A stretch of 64,000 bases of DNA from Drosophila miranda (GCF_003369915.1 NC_046675.1:7068001-7132000); one strand, 5' to 3'. Counted from the first letter of the stretch, positions 10,644-22,870 are shown. Notes: generated by a model from the sequence alone, not told the origin. Program-made: numbers and translations.

Positions 10644-11311
10644 GTTCCTCGTTAGCTTTCGCGTTACGACAGTTGTGTGGGCAAATTTTAAATTGACAAA
10701 AGGCTAACGCACTCGAAATTTTCGTGGATATTTTTTTGCAACCGAAAATTTCAATAAAAACCAATCGACCAGCTGATTGACTCGCCAGGGGTGCAATCAG
10801 TACCGCGCTGTCCATATGCTGCTGCGGGGTGCACAGCTAGCGGTTATCGATTGGCGATTGATCTTTGGCGGGCAATTTTGAAATTTCGGAAATGTATATT
10901 TGATTGGCTTTAAAAGGGTTACATGATGTGTCTTCTTTACCTAACGTCAGCTTTATAGAAACAAGTTGTATGGAATAAAACAAATATATTTGTCTCGGGT
11001 AAGGTGGTTCGATTGAAGTATCCTCTAAGAACAAGAAGAAACTGCATCTGATTGGGCCCCCAAATTGCGGATCCTAACATTTATGTCCTTTCTCTAAATA
11101 TAATTGGTATATTTGAAGCTAAAACAATCGTTTACAAATATATATATACGTTATCATTTTTTAAAGTTCTGCTGCTAGGTTTTGTTCTCTTGTAGGAATT
11201 TTAAATATTGCTTTGCATCTTTTTTACCTAATTATCTTTTGAGTTGCATTTCTTCAGCTCCTGAACTAAAAACAAATCAAATCGGGTTTGGTTAGAGGTA
11301 GGAAACATAAT
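10644..11311. promoter_or_regulatory. Idh3b upstream region and Mitofilin 3' flank, with a DRE-like site
   Basis: There is no gene here. A TTATCGATT word at about 10844-10852 matches seven of the eight positions of the DREF/BEAF-32 site TATCGATA. Such sites are common in promoters of mitochondrial and housekeeping genes. The segment closest to 11311 should be the Mitofilin 3' UTR. Confidence 0.4.
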
Positions 11312-14300
11312 CTACAAATACACGACACCGCTGGCGGCGGCATGGGACATCAGTGTGTTGGCCGCCTGCTGCATCTCCAGCATGAGGCGGACCTCTTTCA
11401 TCCATTCGCCAGCGACCTTGCGTGGCGCACCCTGTAGCAGGTTCAAATACTTCAATGCCAACAGGAAGTTGCTGCGATCCACGTAGTACCTAGAATACCA
11501 CAGAATTAATCAGAAATGGAGCGCAAAGAGAGCTCAAAGATGGCCTCACCTGGCCCTGTTCAGTATGTCATAGGTGTCCAATTTGCTGTAATCGAAGGGT
11601 TTGTCGTTGAGTTCGTCCGTGGAGATGGGATTATCGGCTCGCATGATAAATATCGATTGCACATAAGACAGCAGATAGATGGGCAGACTGGCCCCCTCCT
11701 CTGGCACCAAGGCTAGCCTTCGGGCCACGCGCTCCACGCTGAGGAAACGCTCACGCAGCGCATCCTCGGGATATACGCCGCGCTCTCGGGCCTCTTTCGG
11801 CATGCTCTCCAACACGGCTGCCACCAGATCGTCGCCCTCTGCAAAAAGGATGCTCACAAGAATGAAAGGAATCAATTCACTTCGATTTAAACTTACGTGA
11901 CACCTTCGCAATGGCTTTGATCTCGTTCTGAAGTGGACGCAGCTTGTCTTTGTAGCTGACGCCTGGCGTAGCATTGCGGACAGAAGCCCACAGGGCCTGG
12001 CAGGCAGCCCACAAGGCCTGGGACTGGTTGGCCGTACGCTCGGCATCGGCGCGGTCTGCGAAATATAGGAACAAAAGTGGGTCAGCAGATGATTTAAGGA
12101 CTCCTTGCGAACGGGTTAGTGCGGGTCAAGTATACCTTGAAACTCGTCCTCTATCTCTACACAAGCGCAGCATGATTCAAAGGAATAAACAAGGTTATAT
12201 TTCTAGCAGGGAAACAGGGGATCTAGCCAAACTCCAGCCCAAGGTACCCCACAACTTTCGCACTTGCAACTCACCCGCCAGGGCAGCATCCATGCCGCGA
12301 AGCTTGCCCAGCATAGTGGCCAGCTGCAGCTTGTAGTTGGCCTTCTCGACAGCCAGCTTGTCGTCCAGCTCACGCTTGAAGCTGCGCGTCAGATCCGATT
12401 CGCGCTGGGCCACAATGTCCTTGATGTGGTCGGCATGGGCCTCGGCCTGCTTCTTGAGCTGCATACGCAGCTGCTTGTCGGACTCGGCATTGATGTGGAA
12501 GATCTTCTTCTGGTTTTCCACGGCCAGCTTGCGACGCTCCGCCTCCAGGTGGTAGTCCAGCTGGGCGCGCAGGGCCTCCGAATCGTTGTCGCCACGCACA
12601 GAGTCGATGGCGCGCTTGAGACGCAGCTCGCCGTCGGTTTGCAGGCGCTGCAGCTCCTTCTGGTAGGCCAGGACATGGGTGTAGGCGTGTAGAATGAAGA
12701 GATCGAGATCCTCCTTGGACAGATTGAGCTTCTTATCGGAGAGCTTAAGGCCGGGGAAGATGGCTTCGATTTCATCGATGAAATAGTTGCGAGCCTGTTC
12801 TACATTGCGCCAATACTTGTCCGACACACTCGCCGTATCCTTGTGCCTGTACAGCTCATCCTTGACGTTGGCTATGTGATCCACCAGCTTCTTGATCTTG
12901 TTGCGGACAGACTCCACCTTCTTGTGGTTCTCTGCTGTGGCCACTTCGCTCAGGGCAATCTCACAGGCCACTGTCCAGAAAAAGGATAACTGACATAGAT
13001 TGATAAAAACTTATTTCATTATTTGTTTTATTACCAATCTTTTCCTGAGCCTCGCGGGCTGCTCGCTCTGCTGTGGATACGGCTGTATCCCGGGCACTGG
13101 CACGGTTCCTCAGGGTCGTCCACAGCGTGTTCTCGCCCGTCTCCACAGCCCTGTCGACCACACGACGCACGTCCTCATTGAAGCTGCAAAGGAAAACAAT
13201 CAGCCTCAAAATGGAACAATCCCTGGCTTATTTTAACTCACCCCTTGAGCACGGTAATGGCAGCATTGTATTCCTTGACAGCCAGCTTGGCCGACAACTC
13301 AATGGCCTTTTCCAGCTCGACGACCTCCTTGGGCAGCGGCAGGGGGACCTTGGGTGCGGGCTTGGGCGCGGCAGCTGGCTGGGGCGTAGGAGCAGCATCG
13401 GGCTTGGCAGTTTTCGTTTCAATTTTCGCTGCTGGTGCAGCGGCAGGTTTCTTGGCCTCGGGAGCTTCACTCTTCAGAGGCTGCACCTTGGGCTCCGGAC
13501 TCTTGGGCTTGTCGCTGCTGCTGCCACCACCGAACAGGCCCGTCACCTTGGAGGTCACAGAGTTCACCGAGGAGCTGACCGTGTCGTAGCCAGCCTTCAC
13601 CTTGTCGAATTGGTCGTTGACACTCTGCGTGATTCCCTTGAATGGTGGCTCCTCCTGAAGCGCCACCTTGATCACCGCCTCGGCCCCAGGCACTTTCTTC
13701 TCCACCATTTTTCGGAAGTCATCGTCATACCTGCACGAAAATAGGCCTTTTAATTGGGGCTGTACGCAGGATTAAGGATTGGAATACTCACTTGGCGTAG
13801 GTGATTACACCGCCGACAGCAGCCAGGGGAGCGATCAAGACCAAATACTTGCCGAAGCCAGCTTCTCGCATATGTGGCGGCGGTGGTAGACCCTGCCCAT
13901 TGCCTTGTCCACTTCTGCTGCTGCCTTCTTCCCTTCTGCTGCTGTTGTAATGCCTGCCATTTGTTGTTGTTTGCAGGGAGCGCTAACCGAAACCGAAAGT
14001 AGAGGCAAGAGGTATTTGTATTTCATTACTTTTAGCACATCCACGTCGCGTGACCAGCCCCTCCCGGCGACCCAGAGCCACCGCAACCACAGCTCAAGCA
14101 AAGTTCAGCTGGAATTTTGGACATTTTCGCATATTTCCTGCTTTTGGTAGATGACATAACCAGCGCTTCTTGTATATTTTGCAATTGGGCTTGTTAGTGG
14201 GTGCGGGAGCGGGTGTCGGGGCGAGAGAACGGTCGAGTCGGTGCGGGGCAACGTGACGATTGATTTTCGTCGGTCGTGTTATCACATAACTCACCTGCAA

Positions 14301-14339
14301 GGCGCACTTGCACTGATCTCGAACCGCTAGCCGATACAT
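11312..14339 (-). CDS. Mitofilin: Mitofilin / MICOS subunit Mic60, eight exons, 731 aa (738 with an optional microexon)
   Basis: Exons are 14339-14295, 13982-13792, 13730-13242, 13183-13035, 12970-12275, 12055-11897, 11838-11550 and 11489-11312. All join in phase for 731 residues, close to the usual size of fly Mic60. A basic N terminus ([15 protein letters not shown]) acts as presequence. One hydrophobic segment (about residues 60-78, [19 protein letters not shown]) anchors it in the inner membrane. An Ala/Pro/Lys-rich linker follows, then a long charged coiled coil. The conserved C-terminal mitofilin domain contains REAREAQ-like, LLSYVQSIF and [20 protein letters not shown] segments. In the family this protein organises cristae junctions as the core of MICOS. 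A 21-nt candidate exon lies at 12156-12136. It shares its upstream promoter interval with mRpL35. Confidence 0.95.
12136..12156 (-). other. Mitofilin: Candidate 21-nt in-frame microexon of Mitofilin
   Basis: On the minus strand 12156-12136 is preceded by TTGTGTAG and followed by GTATAC. Inserted between the exons ending at 12275 and starting at 12055, it adds seven residues (EIEDEFQ) and keeps the frame. It lies within the ~220-nt intron. The acceptor's pyrimidine tract is weak, which fits optional use. Inferred from sequence only. Confidence 0.5.
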
Positions 14340-14779
14340 GATTTGATTATGGAATATTTGTTGAATTTCGCTCTAGCTTGGTGCCCCTGCTCCCGTATTT
14401 ATGGCCGGCGGCGTGAACTAATTTTCCTGCCCGATTCTTCTCTCCGTTCAATACTCTGGACCTCTCCACTGCTCAGGTGTCCGCGTTGATTGGTGAATGG
14501 CAAGCAAATGGCAAATATAGTCTCTGCCATACAGTGTTTTCAATATTCCTTACTATGTTATTGTTGAAATGTTCTCGGCAGTACTAAAATTTTGTCTTTT
14601 TTCTTTTGGTATTGACGTGACAGTTTTAAAATCACATCAAATATTTGCCAAAAATATGATTAAAAATTGTTACAGTGTGAACGGCAAACAGCTGATTGGT
14701 GTTACGCGACGATTGACTGGCAGAAGGAAAATTGTCGCTTGATTTTGGAATTGACGGATTTCTGTATTAACCGAGGCAA
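14340..14779. promoter_or_regulatory. Shared divergent promoter region of Mitofilin and mRpL35
   Basis: A gene-free interval of 440 bp lies between the two start codons, which point away from each other. CAGTGTGAAC at 14673-14682 matches, with one difference, the reverse complement of Drosophila core-promoter Motif 1 (bound by M1BP), about 100 bp before the mRpL35 ATG. No TATA box is obvious. This suits two constitutively expressed mitochondrial genes. Confidence 0.5.
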
Positions 14780-15370
14780 ATGCTGCGAACCCTACTCACA
14801 AGCGGTAGGTCCAATGCATCTCAATTGTTATAAGACTACTGATTTTCATTTGTGGCTCGTTTTATAGCCCTGCGCGGCGTGTGTCGCGTTCCGCCGGTGG
14901 CGCCGCTGGTGCAACAGACACAACGTGCCTGTTTTGGCCAGCTAATGACTATTCAGAAGCAGCCCAGTCTGCTGTCCGCCCATACACTAGCACCAGCCTC
15001 GTTGCAGCTGCTTCAGTTGCCCGCTCTGGGAACTCCAGGAACACCTCCCGTACGCAGCGTTACCAAATTCTCGCTCATCAAGGGCAAACGCAAGACGGTG
15101 AAGGCAGTGCTGAAGCGCTTCAAGCGTCTCGACTGGGGTGCCTGGATACGCACACACTCCGGCCGCCAGAAGAAGCTGTTCAAGAAGTCCAACGCCCTGC
15201 GACGACGACTACGCCAGCATGTCTTCACCAATGCCTCCCAGAGCTGGCTGCTGGACAAGATGGTCACAGACTACTGGCGCCGGCCCAAGCACTACATCGA
15301 TGATCCGTACGCACCCTACCACAAACGTGACGAGTACTATGCCACCAAATCGAAACCATTCAAAGTCTAA
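14780..15370 (+). CDS. mRpL35: Mitochondrial ribosomal protein L35 (bL35m), 175 aa
   Basis: Two exons (14780-14804 and 14868-15370) join in frame. The tiny first exon encodes MLRTLLTS plus one base. An in-frame ATG at 14852 lies inside the intron and was not used. Residues 1 to about 70 form a long, basic, Leu/Pro/Ala-rich mitochondrial leader. The L35 core follows from about residue 75 (KFSLIKGKRKTVKAVLKRFK) with the basic stretch SGRQKKLFKKSNALRRR and a C-terminal mitochondria-specific extension ending DEYYATKSKPFKV. It is a protein of the large mitoribosomal subunit. It ends 70 bp from the stop of the convergent hydrolase gene. Confidence 0.93.
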
Positions 15371-15440
15371 CGCTTGATTAAATGCAATTATTTCGTTACA
15401 CACATAACAATTATAACAATTCACGGGAATCACCATGGAT

Positions 15441-16454
15441 TCAGGAAGCAACAACCTTGTTGGTCATGGTGCCCAGACCAACGATCTCTGTTTTGATGAC
15501 ATCGCCGGGCTTGAGGAACTCTGGTGGACTGCGGTGCATGCCCACGCCCTTGGGGGTGCCCGTGACGATAATATCGCCGGGTAGCAAGGTTATTGTCTGA
15601 GTCAATCTGTTGATCACATCGTCGAGCTTGAAGATCAGGTTGCACGTGTTGCCGTTCTGCTTCTCAACGCCATTGATCCATGTCTTGAGGTTCAGATCGT
15701 ACACGTTCTTGACCAGACTCTTGTGCACCACAGCCGGTCCCAGTGGCAGGAATGTGTCCATCGACTTGCCAATCAAGAACTGGCCTCCATTGCGCTCCTT
15801 CTGCCAATCGCGCGCCGAGATATCCTGGGCGATGGTATAACCAAAGACGTAGTCCATAGCCTTATCCTTGGGCACATGGCGGGCAACCTTGCCAATGACA
15901 CAGACCAGCTCCACCTCCCAGTCGATTTTCTGTCGAAATTAGAATGGAATTTTCCACTTGTCTTCTTCTCTTATCAGAGGTTATCTGACATTCTACGTAC
16001 GTCACTCGCCTTGTGGGCAATCACATTGTCTGTGGGCCCCACCAGGGTGTTGTTGAACTTGCTGAAGAACATCGGCTCCTTGGGCGCAGGCTTGTTCTGT
16101 TCATCGCAATGGTCCTGGTAGTTCAATCCTACAAAAATTCACACACATTAACACCTGTAGTGCAGAGCTTCCTCTATGCGAATATTTACCAATGCAAATG
16201 ATCTTGCCGGGATCGGTGAGAGGGGGCAGCAAAGTGACATCATCATTCAGCTCCAGCTTGGGCTGCTTTTGCACCTTCTGGGCCAGCTCTTCGATGTTCG
16301 GGTTCTGGGCAATTAACGCCTTCAGATCGCTGGGCACGCCCTCCACTCCTGCCAGCTCCACCAGAGATTTCTGATCGTCGGCGAGCAGACCAAGGCGCTT
16401 AGCAAGGTCACCCTTGCGCAAATATTGTACGAAACGCATTCTGGCAGCTAACAT
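15441..16454 (-). CDS. Fumarylacetoacetate hydrolase domain protein, FAHD2 type, 293 aa
   Basis: Exons 16454-16190, 16128-16001 and 15929-15441 join in frame. The N terminus ([20 protein letters not shown]) could serve as a mitochondrial leader. The FAH catalytic fold then shows [56 protein letters not shown] and [13 protein letters not shown]. The two acidic residues in the WEVEL motif and the Asp in [10 protein letters not shown] are the usual divalent-metal ligands. The order and length match animal FAHD2 proteins better than FAHD1 (shorter, about 220 residues) or true FAH. The natural substrate of FAHD2 is not settled, so only hydrolase or decarboxylase activity can be inferred. The C terminus is convergent with mRpL35. 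Confidence 0.88.
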
Positions 16455-16479
16455 TTATCTCTGGACGGTGTAACGTGTT

Positions 16480-17031
16480 TTAACTGGCTTTTTTCTTGAT
16501 TTTATTGGATTTCTATACGTTGAAAATAAAATTGGATTGTGCAACAATAAAAACAAAACAAGAGAACAGCTGATAAAATATACCGTCTAACCCTCAAAAT
16601 ATACCGTAAATATACTGACGAATTCAAATTCTATTTTACATATTCCTCGTTTTTGATATTCCGTCGAATATTACTTGCTATATAGAGCATTTAGTCATGC
16701 CCACATAATTTTATACGATTGATGAATCATTTTTCTACTTAACTGGCTTTTTTTTAATACTTGCTTTTATTGGATTTAGCTTAAAAAAAGGTTTTAGCGA
16801 AAAAGGTCAAACGTAAGAGAAAAATCGTTCCAATTGTTCAATTTCTTAATTCCGTTGAATAATGCTGCCTAACTAAAACCATTAGCTCTGCCCACATAAT
16901 TTTAGGCCATTCATGAATAAATTTTCTACCTGATTGACTACTTTTAAGTACTCTCTTTTGTTGTATATTGTATGAAACAAGGTTTAAGCAAAAAAGGTCA
17001 ACAAAAAAACTGTGGCAACGTAAGTGAGTAT
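16480..17031. repeat. Diverged ~190-bp tandem repeat between two genes
   Basis: Two units, about 16660-16825 and 16852-17031, share in order TTCCGT[CT]GAATA, ATGCCCACATAATTTTA (or CTGCCC...), a TTTTCTAC block, AAAAAAGGTCAA and AACGTAAG. A partial earlier copy (about 16480-16525) shares TAACTGGCTTTTTT and TTTTATTGGATTT. Two AATATACCGT words occur near 16580-16610. No gene is seen in this gap. Confidence 0.65.
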
Positions 17032-17449
17032 GGAATGTCACGTCAACCGGAGTTTGGGCGCAGGTATACCCTATTTCCTTGATATATGTGAAGAAACTGG
17101 TTTTCCAAGCTGTTTTAAAACGTAATTAATATAGAAATTATCTCAGATTGTTTTGTTTTGGACATATTAATGCATATGATTAGGGTCTTGTAAATATATC
17201 TCGATCCCGATACCCATTCTTGGTTTCTGTAAGAAGACCAAAACCTTCAAAATATCGTTGAAATACCTTTAAAACAGAAACTGACTAGTTTTGGCCTTTA
17301 TTGGTGCCTTCTCTCAGTTCTATAATATCCATTTCCCAGGGTATGCAAAATGTTGCCCCACAAATAAAATTGAGATGATTAAAAAATTAATATCGATGCT
17401 GTTATTGATTAAAATTAGTACCGATGGTTTTATATCGATGATTATAAAA

Positions 17450-17474
17450 TATCGATATTCTTCTTGTATCGATA
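17450..17474. promoter_or_regulatory. Pair of DRE (TATCGATA) sites upstream of the ARM/BTB gene
   Basis: Perfect TATCGATA words occur at 17450-17457 and 17467-17474. Two further ATATCGATG words lie just upstream, near 17390 and 17432. They sit about 80-100 bp before the start codon at 17551. DREF and BEAF-32 bind this word in housekeeping promoters, so this is probably the core promoter region. Confidence 0.7.
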
Positions 17475-17550
17475 CTTTGATGGCATCGTTTTGGTAAGGT
17501 TTGAGAGCCACTGAAATAGCAAGTATTCAAGCAAAATAAATATCAATTCA

Positions 17551-20500
17551 ATGTTTTGGTCATTAGAGCAGGTTGAGGGCATGCTAAATGTCCTCAAAGC
17601 CTCGACAGATCGAACTGTTGTGTACAAATGCCTGGTTAAGTTGCGCACAGATCTGGTGAAAGACAAGGATGGAATCGTTTTGTTTCGCACTGCTGGTGGT
17701 GTTCCCATAATGGTAAGGTTTGAGAGCCACTGTGGGAGTATAATATGGATTTTAAAAATTTAACTGGTCTTGTAGGTTCGCCTGATTACCAAGCTAAATG
17801 AAAAGATAATGGAAGTGGTTCTGAGTATATTGGGAAATTGCTGTACGGATGAGCAGGCCTGCATTGAGGTAAGACCATCATAAACACACAGTCTCTCTTG
17901 AAGTATCTCTTTAATGTTTCGCATTCGCAGGCTGTGGAGTGCAAGGTAATCTCCCCACTGGTTACTATCTTGAAGACTATACCCAATCCTGTGATTCAAT
18001 GCCGCGCCTGCCGCATGCTGGGAAATCTGGCCAAGAGCAAGAAGGCTTCGCAGTTCCTCAACGTACAGTATGCGGCGATTGCTCCGGCCATTTGCCACAT
18101 TATTGAATCCACAAGTTCTGTTCAAACGCGGATCATGGCCTTTCGCGTCTGCCGCTTCCTGTTGGTCAGCAACCAGTTTTTTAAGCATTTTCTCGCTGCA
18201 AACGGATTCCTGCAGATGATGCGCATTTTTGTGGGTGTCATGAAGAACACCGAGGCCCCCAAGGAGCCGCCAGCCCAGGACATCGAGGTGTCGGCGCTGA
18301 TGGGCCTGAAGCGGAACCAGCACCGCGAAAAATACTTTGAGGAGGTGGCCCGCAATCTGGAGGGCGTGCGGAGCGACATCTTCGATCATCAGATGTTGAA
18401 GTACTCGACGCGCAACTGCGACTATGTGCTCCCGAAAGAGAACGAAGCCATCGAGCTGGCGCACGAGATACTGAAATGTCTTGTATTGCTCTCTGCCCAA
18501 CCGATCGGCCTGAAGGCATGGGAGGTGAGTCCTAATCGGAATCCCTAACTCCGAATGAATACTTATCAAATCTGCTTACTTTTTAGCCCGTCTCGCGCAG
18601 TACTTCGCTGGCATCGATTGTCTACTTTGCGAAGGAGGACAGCGACCAGCGAGCTTCAGCATTGAAAATTCTTTCAAACTTCTGCAAGGATCCGTGCGCC
18701 TTCTACATGCTGAGCACAGCGGATGCCATTGTGGCTGCCTGCGAGATGCTCATGGCTGTTAACATGGCCAAGCCGTTGACAGAGAGTGAGAGCCGGCATT
18801 GCATAAACATAGTATCGACGCTGTCGACGGATGCCTGTAGTCGCTCGAAAATCCGACGCTGTGGAGCTCTGCGCAAACTGGTGGCCATGATCCGGGACTC
18901 GCACTCCCAGAGCGAGCGCTCATCGCTGTTTCACATTTTCAACAACTTTCAATATGACAACTTGAGCATGGAGCTGTTGCTCTATGAGGGTCTGGTGCCC
19001 TTGCTGGTGAGGGAGCTGAACGATTATCTGGTCAGCGATGATGAGCATCATAAGCGTCGACGCGAGGAGCGGCTGCAGGGTGGAAAGAAGCGTAAAATAA
19101 CCGAACTAGCCACACAGGAAACCACAATAAAGGTGATTATCTTTAAATTGAATCCATAATATGCAATATTCACCTTTGTTCTTTTGCAGTTTGCGAAAAC
19201 CCTCGATTCCTCGGACTTTGATTCGCCCAGCAGCTCGCCGCGCTCCTTTCGCACCACCAGCCCGTGCAGCTCGCGCAGCATGTCTCCATCCTCGAATCTG
19301 TTGCCCAATGATGACGATGACAACTATTCGCCCACTTGCAGCGACGATGAGGACGAAGATGACAATTCCACGACCAACAATGAGACGCGAGAGCGACGCA
19401 TAGCCGCCAATCGGGCCCAGGCCTCGAATGTCTTGGATATCTTAAAGTTAATTGAGGACGGTACCGAACCCATTGACGACACGTTGTCCGATAAGGAAGA
19501 CGTTGAAGAACTCAGCTCAGATGTGCCGCCTCTGATGTCTCAATTCCGACATCAGGCTGGCGACACCATAGACATCATTGAGAATCTCCTGTATCGCATT
19601 ACTTTGATGCTGAATAAGCGAGTGGAGCTGGGCAAGCCGGAGACACTGGATACGCTAATAAGGGCAATCAATTTGTTTGGTGCCAACAACAACTTTGCCA
19701 ATGCCCTAACAAATATTCTACTGTGAGTACAATCTCTATCTTAAAGCGTACAACTCACTAAAACTCAATGTTTCTCTTTCAGGGAGAGCCAGTTCTTTGC
19801 CCAGATCATCAAACATGGCGTGGTCCATCAACTGTATCAGCTCACAAAACTGGAAGAGGTATTGTACATCTTAGTCAGCAATATTCGACAACATACCCAT
19901 ACCTATCTCTGTATCTTTTGGTTGTAGATGCGCAAAGATGGCTTTTCGTTTCTGGAAACGCTTACCAACGTGGGCGAATCGAATTATGGCAAAGAGGAGC
20001 TGGTTCGACTCTTGCGCTGCGACGATCCCAATGCCCAGCAACGTGCTGCCATATCCGTGGCCTACATCATCAAAAGCCCCCGTCTGCTTTACCAGTTTCT
20101 CTACGACGGCAATGCCTTGAACCTGCTCTTTGAGCTGCTGCTACGCAAGAAAAGCGAGGATCTGTATGCGGAAGAGGCTGCTGATGCTGTGACATCCATG
20201 TCGCGCTATACTCTGGGCATCTGTTTGCCCGAGGCCGATCCTGCGGAGACCACAGCTGGAATCTGCACTCTGCAGTTAAATGATTTAACGCCCATGCATG
20301 AGAACTGCGATATGCGATTTATTGTAAATAGAGAAGATGACACTACACTTAGTATTGGCTTTAACAAGCAGCTGCTGTGCGAGAGCAGTGAGGTCTTCAA
20401 TCGGATGCTCAACAGCGACTTCCGCGAGGGCCATCATGGCGAGATCCAGCTGCAGGACTATACGGCCTGCGGTCTGCGCTATTTTCTGCATTTAATTGGC

Positions 20501-20839
20501 TGCCACGAGCAGCATTTGGCCCAGCCAAATTACTCCGCCCTGATCCAGGCATTCGAGATGTCTCGCGTGTACATTATACCCGAATTGGAGGTGATTTTGC
20601 AACAGCGTCTCGTCCAGTTCCTAGATGCCCACAACTGTCTGCGTCTGCTCGAGTGGGCCCTGAAGAACTACCACGCTGAGCTAACGGAGACGGCCATCAG
20701 CTTCTATCTCTCCTCGCCACTGCCCACGCAAGAAAAGCTATTGCTTTTCCGTGCCGCCGAGGACTCCACCTATGCCAGCGAATGGTTCCAGCTGCTCAAT
20801 GATGCGGTCTTCGAGAGGTGCCGCAGCACCGGCTACTAA
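17551..20839 (+). CDS. ARMC5-like protein with armadillo repeats and a BTB domain, 971 aa
   Basis: Exons are 17551-17712, 17776-17868, 17931-18524, 18587-19132, 19190-19722, 19783-19858 and 19928-20839. They join in frame for 971 residues. Residues 1 to about 440 are a helical ARM-repeat array with typical phrases such as CRACRMLGNLAKSKKASQFL and RRCGALRKLVAMIRDSHSQS. An acidic Ser/Asp linker spans about 470-545. More ARM-like helices run to about 780. A BTB/POZ domain follows around 795-900 (FIVNREDDTTLSIGF, then CESSEVFNRMLNSDF), with BACK-like helices to the end. This order is that of ARMC5, known in mammals as a CUL3 substrate receptor that targets the largest RNA polymerase II subunit. 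By family it should act as an E3 ligase adaptor. I recall the fly orthologue as CG5721 but cannot confirm it. Confidence 0.85.
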
Positions 20840-21050
20840 ACCACCTCCATTCTGTGATTGTTTTATCTTTTTGAGTTCTGTCTTTTGTGATGTGTGTTAT
20901 ATATATATATATTCTTAGTGCATGTTTGTGTTTGTGACCCATTCCAGGATAGACAGGCAGACCTGCATGCATTTTACTCAATTTTATTAGCCACAGCCCT
21001 AGCCAAGTATCTTCAAACTGCTCCAGTAAATGTTTAGACTACCAACTACA

Positions 21051-22115
21051 CTACCCGATCTTTCGCTCGCTTGTTTCGTATGTGGGCATCGCACAGAAGC
21101 GCAGGGTAAGCCAGTCCACGAGAGGCGTGGGACAGAGCCAAAAGAGCCAGCGATACACACGATATCGCCAGGGCTCGTGTATGTACAGCGCCGATGGTTG
21201 TGTGCTCGTCAGGGCATCCTTGAACTTGGCCAGCAGCGCCTCATCCTTCAGCTGGTTGGGCGCCTTGTAGCCCGACACGATCTTCAGATATCCATTGAAC
21301 TGCTCAAAGTAGACGTCGTAGTGGGCGTGCTGCTCAGCGCTGAAGCACTCGCGCATCCGCTGGGCGTGCTGCTGCTGCCGTGCCGCTATGTTGCTGTCCA
21401 GCACAAAGGAGCCCGGTATAAAGTTGACCACCTCCAAGCCGTACTGCTGCAGTTCTATGCGCAGGGAGTCGGTCCAGAAGCGCAGGGCCGCCTTGGAGGC
21501 GGCATAGGGAGCGAGGGCCGGCAGGGCCTGCAGACCACAGTGACTGGTCACGTTAATGATCCTTCCCCGCTGCTGCCTCAGCAGCGGCAAAAGCTGGCGC
21601 GTCAATCGCATGGTGCCCAGGAGATTGCAGTTGATCTGCATCTCAATTTGTTCGGGCACCTGCCATTCGAACTCCCCGAAGCACATGACGCCCGCATTGT
21701 TCACGAGAGCCGTCAGCTGGTAGCTCGGATCCTCTGCCAGTATGTCCTGGAGTCTGTCATGCACCAGCCGTATGGAGCACGGCTGCAGCAGATCCAGCTC
21801 TAAGGTGTGCATTCGCCTGCGTTCGTCGCCCTGCGAACTTAATTGCTGGAGCAAACGGGCCCCATCCGACTTGAGGTTGTGGCAACAGGAGACGACCGTC
21901 ATGGAGAGCACATTGTGGCAGTAGACAGCCAGGCAGTGGCTGTGCGAGAAAGTCGGCTATTAATTCTGTGGGTATGCCGATGATTATCCATTTGCTTACC
22001 CCAAGCCCGAGTCACAGCCCGTGATGAGTATTACATTTCGGCCATCAACCGGTAGCTGGCTACGACCCAGGCCCAAGGTGCGTCGCAGGGCGCGTAAGAG
22101 GTGGCTACTGCTCAT
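21051..22115 (-). CDS. Short-chain dehydrogenase/reductase, SDR9C-like (retinol/steroid dehydrogenase type), 334 aa
   Basis: Two exons (22115-22000 and 21939-21051) join in frame. The intron splits the cofactor-binding motif, which reads ILITGCDSGLGHCLAV after splicing (TGxxxGxG, about residues 33-40). Further SDR hallmarks are LVNNAGVMCFGEF, the catalytic Ser in INVTSHCG, and YAASK carrying the catalytic Tyr and Lys. GCDSG-x-G is characteristic of the SDR9C group (retinol and 17-beta-hydroxysteroid dehydrogenases). The C-terminal half (LEVVNFIPGSF and a region rich in Tyr/His) forms the substrate lid. NAD(P)-dependent oxidation or reduction of a lipid alcohol or ketone is inferred; the substrate is unknown. 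It is convergent with the ARMC5-like gene, 210 bp away. Confidence 0.88.
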
Positions 22116-22549
22116 TGCGCCAGCTCTCGTATAACTGAAACAAAGACGCTGAAATTCCGACTCTGAAAATAATGCAAGCCAGGCAAACCCGAAAATGAAT
22201 ATATGTATATACGATACGTACGTATGTAACCATTATCTGCGGGCCGGCCTAATGGACGGCAGGGGAACGCTCTGTGGCTTACCTGCCGCTTTAGACTGGT
22301 CCTTAACACAGCATTGGATGGGCACAGCTTACAGAATGAAGTTAATCAGATTCAAACGAGCCCTTTCTTCTGCTAATGACATTATGGTTTGGCTGTAAGT
22401 CTCCGTTTTTTTGGGCCACCCTAATTTACCTGATCAGTGTTACCTGCCGATCAGTCGATCCAGGCCCAGCCAGCAAACCCATTTGCAAGTCAAGTGAGCA
22501 ATACTTTTGCTTCTGGAATAAATTGGATGTACATACTCGATGAGTATAG

Positions 22550-22870
22550 GGGTACATTCAATTTGCGGAGAAAGTGGATAGAAGGAAACGTTTCCGACTC
22601 CATAAATTGTATATATGTATTCTTGATCAGCATCAATAGCCGGATTGATACACCGATTTCGGTCCGTCTTAGTTCCTAGAGACTATAAGAGCTAGAGCAG
22701 CAAAATTTTGTATCCAGACTCCTGTGATATCACGCTGAAACGCTGACCCAACAAAGGACGAAAATCTGTTGGATCAGCAACGCCTTCCACGCGCTTACTC
22801 ACTCTCTGTCTCTCTCTCTCACACACTCTTCGTCGTGCAAGGTGTGCGCTCTGGCGGAAGGAGCAAGATT
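22550..22870. mobile_element. DINE-1/Helitron-like interspersed repeat remnant
   Basis: The segment contains GAAACGTTTCCGACTCC, TCTTGATCAGCATCAATAGC, ACTATAAGAGCTAGAGC and TTTTGTATCCAGACTCCT in that order. This succession is familiar from DINE-1 (INE-1/Helentron) elements dispersed in many Drosophila genomes. It is followed by a CT-rich tract near 22800-22830. No coding capacity is seen. It occupies the only gap between the 94A-type gene block and kayak. Exact ends were not determined. Confidence 0.65.

Noticed and set aside
12264..12692. Plus-strand frame of 142 codons, Leu/Val-rich
   Set aside because: Antisense shadow of the long Mitofilin coiled-coil exon.
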